DNA of 64,000 nucleotides, taken from positions 62,001-126,000 of the forward strand of contig RQOL01000786.1 of the NCBI GenBank assembly GCA_013076295.1. Reading direction: 5' to 3'. Below the pieces are notes generated by a model. The model did not search any database and had not been told where the DNA came from. It saw only the letters and a list, made by a program, of their open reading frames with translations. This stretch comes from Sanderia malayensis. Lineage: Eukaryota > Cnidaria > Scyphozoa > Semaeostomeae > Pelagiidae. Position 1 is the stretch's first letter, and each line of letters opens with the position of its first letter. Both the position numbers and the translations under genes were made by a program. Positions 44,474 to 53,500 of this stretch are shown one piece after another.

Positions 44474-44850
44474 TGTATATAGATCAACCAATCAGATTGC
44501 AGAGATTTCTGCTTCTGGAAACTTCTGAAAAATCTCTGTGATCTGATTGGCTGATAGCCTCTGGAAACTTCTGGAAGCTTCTGCTCCTGGAAACTTCTGG
44601 AAACTTCTGAAAAATCTCTGTGATCTGATTGGCTGATAGCTTCTGGAAACTTCTGGAAGCTTTCTATATGAAGCTCTCTGCTTATGTTTTTTTCTTTCCA
44701 CCACTTCGTAATCGCTTTTTACGCTTTCTTTTCACACCACCTCCTGCTAATTTTCTCGATTACATCATCGTTCAAATGTTCTAGAACCTTCTTCGAAGTT
44801 TCTAGTTATTATTGAAAGGTGGCGTTAGCATTCGAAGTTCGAATGTTCTA
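44474..44850 (-). promoter_or_regulatory. Heat-shock-element-like array upstream of the 373-aa gene
   Basis: Perfect alternating pentamers at 44,512-44,526 (three units), 44,563-44,582 (four), 44,589-44,608 (four) and 44,640-44,659 (four). They are embedded in two tandem ~90-bp repeats that also carry CCAAT (GATTGG). More units lie at 44,780-44,850. The gene-proximal end (44,474-44,515) is the same module as before polB: TATATA, CCAAT and AGAAATCTCT. Confidence 0.65.
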
Positions 44851-45399
44851 GAACTTTCTTTTGAAAGTGTTTGAGGTAAATTTTTCTACAATTTCTGCTT
44901 GAACTTTAATCATATCACTTAAAAATTTATCCTGATTCCACTCTATTAAATCTCCCGTTAAATAATAATACAGCAACTTTGCCAACCTTCCATTTCCATC
45001 AGGAAAAGGATGAATCCATAATAACAATGCTGTATATTCTATTGGATTATAGTAATGCTGCCTCTTTATTAATTGGTTTAATAAAATTTCTATCTCATCA
45101 GGTTTACAATATTCTATTATCTTTGTTTCACTCATGCGTGCACATCTTACACTATTTGCAAATTTACCAAGATATTCAGGTGAAATAAATTCAAGTGTTT
45201 CTTTTACCATGTCAGTGTCGATTGTAAATCGAGTAATGTAATTTCTATCAAGCACAACCTCTCTTATCGTTCTTAGATATACATAAGCATCCTCTAAATT
45301 TGCCTTGTTTATACAGTCAACTTCACCTTCTGACTTTAAAATGGAATGTAACATCTTTCTTTCTACTTCATCAACATTAATTCTGTATACTCGATTCAT
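44848..45399 (-). CDS. Fic-domain protein encoded by the Polinton
   Basis: 183 aa, intact. Residues 130-141 read HPFPDGNGRLAK, the Fic signature H-x-F-x-D-G-N-G-R-x-x-R with Lys at the final position. Fic enzymes transfer AMP or related groups to hydroxyl side chains; the His is the catalytic base and the Asp/Asn-Gly loop holds ATP and magnesium. A helical N-terminal half precedes it; no clear inhibitory S/T-x3-E-G/N helix is seen. It sits between small basic ORFs and the heat-shock-type array. A Fic protein is not among the usual Polinton genes, so it is likely an acquired accessory factor. Substrate unknown. Confidence 0.8.
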   Translation of the reverse strand: MNRVYRINVDEVERKMLHSILKSEGEVDCINKANLEDAYVYLRTIREVVLDRNYITRFTIDTDMVKETLEFISPEYLGKFANSVRCARMSETKIIEYCKPDEIEILLNQLIKRQHYYNPIEYTALLLWIHPFPDGNGRLAKLLYYYLTGDLIEWNQDKFLSDMIKVQAEIVEKFTSNTFKRKF

Positions 45400-45510
45400 T
45401 ATGAATTATTCTCGAGCTCCTTTCTCCACGAACTTCTTATTGGAAATGAGCTTTTTGTCTGAGATTTGTTCATCTATTTCTTTCAATTTTGTTCATTTAA
45501 AAATGTTAGG

Positions 45511-45864
45511 TTCTTACTCTTGCTATTTTTATAGATCTAGTCCCACTTCGTCTACCTTTCATATGCTTCTTTCGAACCAGCTTCCTTCGCATCCTCCGCT
45601 TTCGACCACCTTGAATTTTCCTCATAGCTGTGTCTAAACCATATCCAGCTGCAACGATTGCTCCACCATTTGCAGCTTTCAACAGGCAACAGCTTGCTTA
45701 CTAACTCGTTTTGCTATCACTCTTCCACCTTGTCTTACAGCTTGTTTAATAGCTTGCCTAGCTGCTACCCGTGCTATTGCGGAACCCATGTTTGTTGATT
45801 TCCTCTCTCCTCTCCTTTCACGTTTTCGTATTCTATCCCTTTTATACTTTCCTTCACACGTCAT
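45511..45864 (-). pseudogene. Small basic protein with a frame change
   Basis: The likely start is 45,789 (MGSAIARVAARQAIKQAVRQ), because a TATAAAAG box lies at 45,838-45,846. A longer start at 45,864 overlaps the stop of the 28-codon ORF as TAATG and cannot be excluded. The frame ends at 45,679. In another frame homologous-looking basic sequence continues (GGAIVAAGYGLDTAMRKIQG, then an Arg-rich tail) to 45,511, so a frameshift near 45,690 is inferred. Composition suggests a DNA-binding core or minor virion protein. Confidence 0.5.
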
Positions 45865-45950
45865 TAGTTTAGTCGCTTCAACCCACCATCATCCTTCAAC
45901 ATATCGTCTATCAGCATTGATGCTACAACACTTGCTGCTATACTAGCCAT
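45864..45950 (-). CDS. 28-aa ORF with its own TATA box
   Basis: ATG at 45,950 opens a 28-codon frame beginning MASIAASVVASMLIDDML and ending in TAA at 45,864-45,866. TATAAAAG lies at about 45,991-45,998, around 45 bp upstream. The N-terminal half is an amphipathic, small-residue helix. Polinton late proteins include very short ones, but no homologue is recognised. Confidence 0.35.
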   Translation of the reverse strand: MASIAASVVASMLIDDMLKDDGGLKRLN

Positions 45951-46067
45951 GATTATATTATAGCTATTAAATTGTGGCGTTCTTCTTTCTTTTATAATCT
46001 ATTTCTTAAATTCTTCATCTGCATATGCCCACTTATCGCGTTGTTTTTTCGGTACTCCGGCAGCTCT

Positions 46068-46274
46068 CTAAAATTCTCTAGGGATGAACTGTAGGGGTTT
46101 TGTTTTCCAACCCTTTTTCCACATTGTTGGTTTCAGCTCTCGCTGTAATCCTGGTAGTGGTGTTGCTACAATAGCTGTTTTCACAATCCAATTTTGTATG
46201 TTTTTAAAAAGACCTTTACCCCTAATTCTCTTAGTACGCTGTTTCTTTCTACTCTGTCTCTTGCGCTTACCCAT
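46068..46274 (-). CDS. Small basic Polinton protein (68 aa)
   Basis: MGKRKRQSRKKQRTKRIRGK at the N-terminus gives a very basic tail, followed by a hydrophobic helix (NWIVKTAIVATPLPGLQRE) and a Trp/Lys-rich end. ATAAATA lies just before the ATG. It resembles other short, basic, possibly DNA-condensing or virion proteins of Polintons by composition only. Confidence 0.5.
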   Translation of the reverse strand: MGKRKRQSRKKQRTKRIRGKGLFKNIQNWIVKTAIVATPLPGLQRELKPTMWKKGWKTKPLQFIPREF

Positions 46275-46374
46275 CTTTATTTATGAGGTAAATGCATTGT
46301 TTTAATAAGAAATTTAAGACGAAAAAGCTGTTTAATGAATGCGTGCATTGCCCTCCGACATTGTGCCATTTTCA

Positions 46375-46959
46375 TTATTGTAATGATGCAGATTCCTTAT
46401 ATAGACCCATGCATACAAATAAAAACACGCATTTACATGAGGATATCATTTTGTGTAATTTCAACATCTCCCCATTCTCTAAGAACACAATCATATTTAA
46501 TGTTATAAGTAAACAATCCACCCATAAACTACTAATGTTGTATTGTTTCTTTGTGTGATGATAGATAATTTGCTTCTCTATCCAAAGGAGTATCACAGCA
46601 AACCTTCCCAAGTTTCCATTTCCATTAGAAAAACTTTCATTGAATAGTGTTTTCAAGGTATCATTGATCCTGTCTTTCCATTCATCTTCATTCACCGGAG
46701 ATTCTTCAATCAGCAACCCATCTTCAGCATCCTTTGCTTGTGGTAGATTTCCAAAATTAACGCTTATTCGAGCAAATCCCATAAACTTGTGTAAATTCTT
46801 GTATACTTTCCCAAGATATATGCGTCGAACTTGAACCTTTGTATTAATGCCCATTACATCTCTAAAATGTTCCTTCAAATAGACTAAGAGCAAATCTTTT
46901 TTTGTTCTTTGTAGAAATGATCTAAAGTCATTAATTATAATGTGTGCTAATGTTAACAT
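46375..46959 (-). CDS. Bcl-2-like protein encoded by the Polinton
   Basis: 194 aa, intact. The BH1-like box NGNLGRFAVILLWIE (about 114-128) corresponds to the N-x-G-R motif of Bcl-2 proteins. About 40 residues on, after a YNISSLWVDCL helix with a conserved Trp, comes a BH2-like FLENGEML (159-166), the same spacing as in cellular Bcl-2. A hydrophobic run (CKCVFLFVCMGLY, 175-187) sits at the C-terminus, where Bcl-2 proteins have a membrane anchor. Such proteins control mitochondrial apoptosis. Adintovirus-type elements are known to carry Bcl-2 homologues. The BH3 groove partner motif is unclear. TATAAAAA lies at 46,996-47,003, about 40 bp upstream. Confidence 0.6.
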   Translation of the reverse strand: MLTLAHIIINDFRSFLQRTKKDLLLVYLKEHFRDVMGINTKVQVRRIYLGKVYKNLHKFMGFARISVNFGNLPQAKDAEDGLLIEESPVNEDEWKDRINDTLKTLFNESFSNGNGNLGRFAVILLWIEKQIIYHHTKKQYNISSLWVDCLLITLNMIVFLENGEMLKLHKMISSCKCVFLFVCMGLYKESASLQ

Positions 46960-46989
46960 CTTTGCTACTGAGATAATAAGTGAAATCGA

Positions 46990-47135
46990 TCGTTTTTATA
47001 GATTACTCGAAATCCGGCGCATGCGCAGTTAAGGGGCCGGCTCTAGCCTAGCTGATTAAGGTATGCCAATTCGAATGAAGATTATGTAATCATTCAAAGA
47101 AGGTTCGAGCCATAAAGTGATGCATGCGCAGTTGA
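46990..47135 (-). promoter_or_regulatory. Bcl-2-like gene promoter with GCATGCGCAG motifs
   Basis: TATAAAAA (46,996-47,003) is followed upstream by GCATGCGCAGTT at about 47,019 and GCATGCGCAGTT at about 47,122. The same GCATGCGC core occurs twice in the left terminal repeat (about 24,234 and 24,266) and in the right one. It resembles an NRF-1-type palindrome. Confidence 0.5.
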
Positions 47136-47176
47136 GAGGTAGAAGCATATAAGAATACACACAGTAACACTTTTTC

Positions 47177-47428
47177 TCAATTATCATTATTATTATTAAG
47201 TTGCTCTTCATTTATAATATATTTTTTTTGAATAGTTACATCTCTTAATGCATGGATGAAAATCTTCATTATAACTTCGTCGGTTTCTTCATCATCATTA
47301 CCATATCCTTCATCATTATCATTATCGTCAGGGCAGCGGTGATTTATGCTGAAAAACGGTAAAAGTGCCCAACACACCGGACATTCAAACACAATTGAAA
47401 TTCCATTTTCAATCGTTAATTGATTCAT
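47177..47428 (-). CDS. Short acidic protein with a C-x2-C motif
   Basis: 83 aa from the ATG at 47,428: MNQLTIENGISIVF, then CPVCWALLPFFSINHRCPDD, an acidic run (DDNDNDEGYGNDDEETDE) and a helical end. Two or three Cys and one His could form a small zinc site. It is the outermost minus-strand gene, next to the right terminal repeat, mirroring the RING-like gene at the other end. No family recognised. Confidence 0.4.
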   Translation of the reverse strand: MNQLTIENGISIVFECPVCWALLPFFSINHRCPDDNDNDEGYGNDDEETDEVIMKIFIHALRDVTIQKKYIINEEQLNNNNDN

Positions 47429-47589
47429 GTTTTTTCTTCTTTTTCTCAAGCTCTAAAATAAACGAATCATAATCACTAATATTATGAATTAATTCCAAAT
47501 AAAGCTGTAAGGATAAAAAAGATTTGAAGCAGAAAAAATGCAACTCACTTTTTGAATGTCCTGTGGGTTTGAAAGTCATTCCAGATTCC

Positions 47590-48399
47590 AGAAGTTTCTG
47601 ATTTCTCATGACAGAGATTTGCCGCGTACATTCGAACGTCGCATTCGAAAGTTTCTGATTGGTTCTTTGAATTCAATCTCGAGCGGAGAACGTGAATTTG
47701 CCAGTTCCTCGATACTTTTGTGTTTTCTTGCGATTTATTTAACAAATTCTTATCATCTTATAAGTGCATGGAGAATATGAAATAATTCATTCAATATAAT
47801 CAAGAGATTTTCTTTTTATTGCTGTAAAAATCTTTTTCATAAACAAAACCGTTTTTTAGTTATTAAGCTTTGTATGGGTTTTTTATCAGCTTTGGCGATG
47901 TTTTGCAACTTCAAACTAACTTTACCAGATTCTGGAAGTTTCTGATTTCTCATGACAGAGATTTGACGCGTACATTCGAACGTCGCAGTTTCTGATTGGT
48001 TCTTTGAATTCAATCTCGAGCCGAGAACGTGAATTTGCCAGTTCCTCGATGTTTTTGTGTTTTCTTGCGATTTATTTAACAAATTCTTATCATCTTATAA
48101 GTGCATGGAAAATATGAAATAATTCATTCAATATAGCCAAGAGATTTTCTTTTTATTGGTGTAAAAATCTTTTTCGTAAACAAAACCGTTTTTTAGTTAT
48201 TAAGCTTTTGATGGGTTTTTTATCTGCTTTGGCGATGTTTTGCAACTTCAAACTAACTTTCCACAACCTTCCCGTTATCGTTTTCGATTATTTTTTACTG
48301 TTCATGCTCTTTTCAATTCTCGAAGACTCTCGAGCATGTGTGATTTTAACACATTCTACTGCGCATGCGTGCGCCAGGACGCCTACTTCCTCTCCTACT
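47590..48399 (-). repeat. Polinton right terminal inverted repeat
   Basis: Inverted copy of 24,203-25,021 with the same tandem pair of inner units and the same outer unique segment. Three-unit nTTCn/nGAAn elements lie at 47,585-47,599 (at the inner edge) and 47,929-47,943. The two repeats have diverged by point changes and by GACGTTCGAATG-region indels. Confidence 0.9.
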
Positions 48400-48405
48400 G
48401 ATATC
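48400..48405 (+). repeat. Right target-site duplication GATATC
   Basis: Matches 24,197-24,202 directly outside the CT-ending terminus of the Polinton. Confidence 0.75.
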
Positions 48406-50550
48406 TACAACGGGAAACTATCATAATTATTGAGTCTGCTTTTCAATTAGGGTGCATTAATTGATTTATCTATTGATCTGGAACAGAGAGCCCCATACCT
48501 TGAATATTATACCTGACTTGGGAAATAATTTGAAGAGAACATTTTGAACCATAGATTGAATTTTCCATTGCCTTTAACTAAATGAATGTGTACAAAACAT
48601 AGAAAATTAATGAGTGTGGAAGACAAAAGAGATATGCAATGCATGTGCAATGAGGAAGGTGGTAAGCAAATAAAGTGTGGATTTTTCCCAGGGTTTGAAC
48701 TTGACTTTCACTGGTTTCCTTCATGTACATCACAACAATTCAACATCTTCAATAAACACAAAGTTGAAAGCAGGTTCATGTGGGGATATCAATGAGCTTT
48801 GCTTGTAAAACAAAGAAGGCAGCCACAAAGTCAATAAATTAGTTAGGAACTATATTCACGGAAATAAAACCCCTAGGAAGATGTTGGTAGAGCAATGCAC
48901 ATTTCTTCTGAAAACAAAGTACCTACTGAAAAAACATTGGAAAATTTCCAGAATTCTGGCCTAACAAAGTATATGTAAACCGTGAGTAAAGTAGAAATGG
49001 CCTAAGCTAAGCAATTTCCATTCAACATATCAAATTGAAAGGGATGAAAATGAAAATATGCATTGTTGACCTCTAATTCATAGCAGCCTAGTTGTCTCCT
49101 TTAAGTCAATAAGGGTATACTTCTCTCATTTCAGTATGAAATTTGCTTATATCTAAATATCCATTGTTTGATTGTTCAAAATGAACCTTATTTACCTTTG
49201 GTGAACAGCAAGGTAGTTGTTTCCTTTGATCCAGGAAGGCTTTATGAGGTATAATTTCGTTGAGTTCAGCAACAAAATCCAACTCCATGCCATGGTTGGG
49301 AGACAAAAACTTAAACCCGACAGGCAACAATAGTGCGATGATGAGACATAACATAGATGACAATCATACATAGACAGCACAAAGGCGTTTGAAATGGGAG
49401 ACAGAAGTCTCGCCTCGTTTCAATGATATTAGCAGAAATGCATCTAATTAAAAACGAAGTCAATAAATTTTGTTATGATATTATTGAATGGAGATTTATA
49501 TGGGACAAATATACAACTATATGAATATTGAAACTGTAACGATAGATAAAATATCAATCTCCTGGCTATCTACTATTGAAAACGTAAATCGCTAATTTAA
49601 AAACCTTATTATTAATGCGGAACATCTGAAAGATATACAATACAGTACAAAAAACATATTTTGAAAGGACGTGGATAGATATTTGTATTGTATGCGTAGT
49701 ACGAATGCGAAAGGTTGAGTCATGATAAAGTTTGCTTTTCAAATTGGTGAATTGTCAAAATCCATAAAAATTGATCCATAGAATCCGTAGTTGATTGGTT
49801 AAGCGACGTGTTTAGCCAAAATGACAGCACCTCAATTGGATTCTTCAATAGCACTTCACTCTCTGCAAGCATAGATCTGTGCCACGGCGTGAATGTATTC
49901 TTTCAATAACAGCGGTCGTTTGTTGTGAGGATTACGTTTGTACATAGCAAAAAAAAGAATAAGATTGCCGGTTACATTAGTTAAAAGCTTGAACACCAGC
50001 GTCAAGGAGTAACCTTTGTTCGAGTTTTCCTTGTTGGTGAAAACTGGAATTGAAATTTGGAAGCATATAACAGTAAACACTAAAGGGGCCTCTATAGATT
50101 TTAGATCAAGCTTTCATGTATTAAAAGGAGAGGGGGGGATGTTATTGATAGTGCGATGTTTTGCAAAAAGTAACTATCCATATGGAACAACTTGCAGTTT
50201 TCACAGAGTAAGGAAATCCACTTTCCCATAGGCAATATCGGAGAAAATGGCAACGCATAACTCTTAATAATCGGGCGCTACGCAGGATTCAGGACTGTAC
50301 TGACTGCTGTGTGTGGTGCAGTCACCCCTGGACATGTGGAGGGTGTAATGTCCAGTTGGTCTCCGCATATCAGTGTTATCTAGAATGAATGCATTCTAGA
50401 AGGGTGCCAGTAACGGCTGTACATCACACTTAAGTGCGACGTGATCTGCGTTGACACACAATACCCGTACCCTTGAATGTGTGTATGTGCGTTTTGGTAG
50501 GCAGCCCTCTGTAGAGCAACTGTGCAGATGGTCGCTCTAGGATGAAGCCT
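48406..50550. other. Right flank of the Polinton and 3' region of Helitron copy 1
   Basis: From about 49,410 the sequence shares blocks with 62,590-63,450, e.g. ATTGCCGGTTACATTAGTTAAAAGC and AAGGAGTAACCTTTGTTCGAG (near 49,965-50,020). It is therefore probably non-coding 3' DNA of the minus-strand Helitron. The CTRR end and hairpin could not be fixed. No gene is recognised between 48,406 and 49,400. Confidence 0.5.
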
Positions 50551-53500
50551 TTACAGGACTTCCTGGAAAACAATGTTCTTTGTTTTCCTGTGTGTTTCCT
50601 CTGGGAGGAATACTTTGAGCCCGTTAAATGATGTTGCTCTTGACATGGCCACATATAACTGACCATGTGTGAACACGGGCTCAGGTAAGTACAAACCAAC
50701 ATACCTCAGGGATTACCCCTGTGCCTTGTTGATTGTCAAGCAGTATGCAAGTCTGACTGGAAACTGTCGGCGTTTCATTTTGAACGGCATTTCCGTGTCC
50801 TGAGTGGAGACTGTGATCTTGGGAATCATGACCCGTTGTCCTCTGTGCTCCTTCGTAATGATCTCTGCCGTGATCATGTGACGTCAGAGATGCCGAACTA
50901 TGAGTCTTGTTCCGTTGCAAAGACCTTTCTTCGGATTGAGATTCCGCAGAAGAATGATCGTTGCACCAACCTAATGCAATGAATATTATTGTGATTAATG
51001 ACGCCTTTTTTATGGTGCACCACCTTTGCACATGATAATTTAATGTTAATGAGATGAAAGATTGTACTCTTCCTACCTTGAGTTTAAGTCTGTGCAACGG
51101 CATTCCATTCGGAGTGAGTTGGTTGAGAAATTCAATGAGGTAGGCCTCTTCCTCATCTGGATCGTCTGTGACAACACTGTCTGTGCTGTAATAAGTTCTT
51201 TCGGCTGTTTGAAGTCTGCCCAGAATTAAGTCGTTTACTTGATGTGATAAGTCATTCTTTGGAGTCAGACAACAGCGTTCAGACATTGTTACAGGATCCA
51301 TCATTAGGTGTGAATCTGGTGTGTTTGGCCTGGGAAAAATGAAGTTCAGCATGTCTTCTTTAGACGAAGTGCATATCTGTTGTGGCAGAATTACGTTGTC
51401 CAGTGCATCGTGTGCTTCTTGCTTGTTGCCAAGTCTGAGAAGCCATTCTGAGAATTCACGGTATGAATCATCTTGAACGGCTCTGATGTTGGTGTGTAAA
51501 CGATGCTGCTGGAAGTTTGTCCATAGATCAATGATCTGGTGTGATTTTAGAGTCTCTGCTACAATTCTTTCCCTTCCTGCTTTCGTGACGACAGGTAGAA
51601 CTTGTCTAAAATCACCACCAAGTAGCATGAACTTGCCACCAAATGGTCTGTCAGCATGTGTAATGTCTCGAAGCAGTCGGTCGACTGCTTGTAATGCAAG
51701 TGCGAGAATCATGGAAGCTTCATCCCATATGAAAAGGGTAGTTTCGCGCAATACCTGTGCTCTCCTGCTCTGTCTCTTGACATTACACGTTGATTCAGCT
51801 TGAAGTGGTATAGGAATTTGAAAGGTAGAATGTGAAGTTCTACCATTTATGAGCAGTGTTGCAGCAATTCCTGACCACGCCATGCACTGAACTTTATGTC
51901 CATTGGCTTGCAGATTGTGAACCAACGTGTTGTAAAGGAAAGTTTTCCCGGTTCCAGCTGGCCCGTCAACAAAGTGACAGTTCTGTTCGGATTGCGCGTT
52001 CATAGCATCAGTGATTGCGGTGTATATGGCTTGCTGTTCAGGGTTCAATGCGGCCAGCATTCGTTCTCCTTCCTCTCTGGCATTGCCAACATCGATGTGA
52101 TCTTCCTCTGTAATAATAAGTGAAATGTATTGCAATAAAATTGGAAAGAAAGCCAGCAGAAACAATGTCCAAAATTACGTAAATGCCCTTATCTACACGA
52201 TTTTAGGATAAATTATTATTCTTACTAATACAGTACATAGTTGAAAATAACACATATAGTACCTTCTTGAGGAATGGCATAGTCGGCTGGAAGTTGAGGA
52301 AGGTCGGCATAATTAGTGATCGATTGACCATGTACTTTCAAATTTTCGTCAATGTCATCTAGGCATTGATACATGTGTTGGTCTTCAAAAGCTATGTCCA
52401 TATCTGGATGATTGACTTGATCACGTCGTACAAAGTCTTCATTCAATGCTTCTTTGAACATGTTGAAGAGTGCTGCGATATCTGAAGGTGTTTGAAAAAG
52501 GAGTAATGTTGCAAACAACTGTCTCAGTTGTACTGGCATGTTGAAAATAACTGCCTCCTCCAAACAGCGTATGATTTCAGCATCATCTTCCAACAGACCT
52601 AGAGCTAAAGTAGCGTCTTTGAAGGAATTGCATAGGTTTCCTTCTATCGTGCGAAGATCTTCAAACGACGTGGCACCTCGTTTATGGAGAAGCAATAGTC
52701 TCAGTGCGAACCTTTGCTCACATGGTCGTGGGTGAACTTGATATATTCTGCCTATAACAGGCATTGTTCTCCGCTGTCTTGCTTTCCATGTTTTGGTGCG
52801 CTCGTTGAAAACATAGTGTTCAGGAATCTCGTGATAGAGATATTGGCGTGGAGCCGGGTCTTGTGCATTCAATTCAAACCAAGACGTCAGTGTGGTTTTT
52901 TCATTGATGTTTTGTAATTGTTCGACACGGCCATTACCCTGAAAGTATACGGTCTGCTGATCAGGTAGATGAACATGCAGACGTTTGATAGTGTGACTTT
53001 TCTCGTGCATGGAAAATTGAAATATCCTATGAACAGCTTCGTGTGGTCCAATATACCGAGCGTTGATGTATTGGCGTACTTCATCGTGCTGCATCGTGCT
53101 GAATATCTTGAAGTACTTGTTGCTGCTGTCCCTCGAGAATTTCCATGTGTGCCATATCTTGTCCTTTATGAATATATTTGAAAATATATTTCACGCACTT
53201 CACAGTGCTACATATTTCGAGATTAATGTGACACTGATACTTGAGTAGAACATAGCAATTATGTGGCACAACCCATGCATCATCTAGAAGGCGATCTTCC
53301 AGGTTGACTGGGTGACGACAGCGTCGTCTGTAGAGTGGATAACCATTCGCATTGACTTGTGTTTCGGCAGTGCGATCTTTCGGAAATCGTTTCTTGCATT
53401 TGTTATTCTCCATGCAAACACATCCGGGGTTTATATCACCGCATGGTCCATGTGTCATGTGCTTCAGTACTAACTTGTGATTTCTTGCATCCTGTGGGTC

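Larger units (their letters stand above)
24203..48399. mobile_element. Polinton/Maverick (adintovirus-like) element, about 24.2 kb
   Basis: The ends are inverted repeats starting AGTAGGAGAGGAAGTAGGCG and ending with its complement, with canonical AG...CT termini. Both are flanked by the 6-bp sequence GATATC, matching the known Polinton target duplication length. Inside are the diagnostic genes: DNA polymerase B, chromodomain integrase, adenain-type protease, FtsK/HerA-like packaging ATPase, double-jelly-roll major capsid protein and penton-like proteins. Two nested DDE transposons add about 5.9 kb, so the original element was about 18 kb. Several core genes are broken, so this copy is not autonomous. 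Polintons replicate with their own protein-primed polymerase and integrate through the integrase; capsid genes suggest a virion stage. Confidence 0.95.

Noticed and set aside
44492..44704. 70-codon ORF rich in FRSFQKFPG-type repeats
   Set aside because: It is the translation of the heat-shock-element array and tandem promoter repeats.
48586..48795. 69-codon Cys-containing ORF right of the Polinton
   Set aside because: No motif, no promoter and no paralogue; treated as chance.
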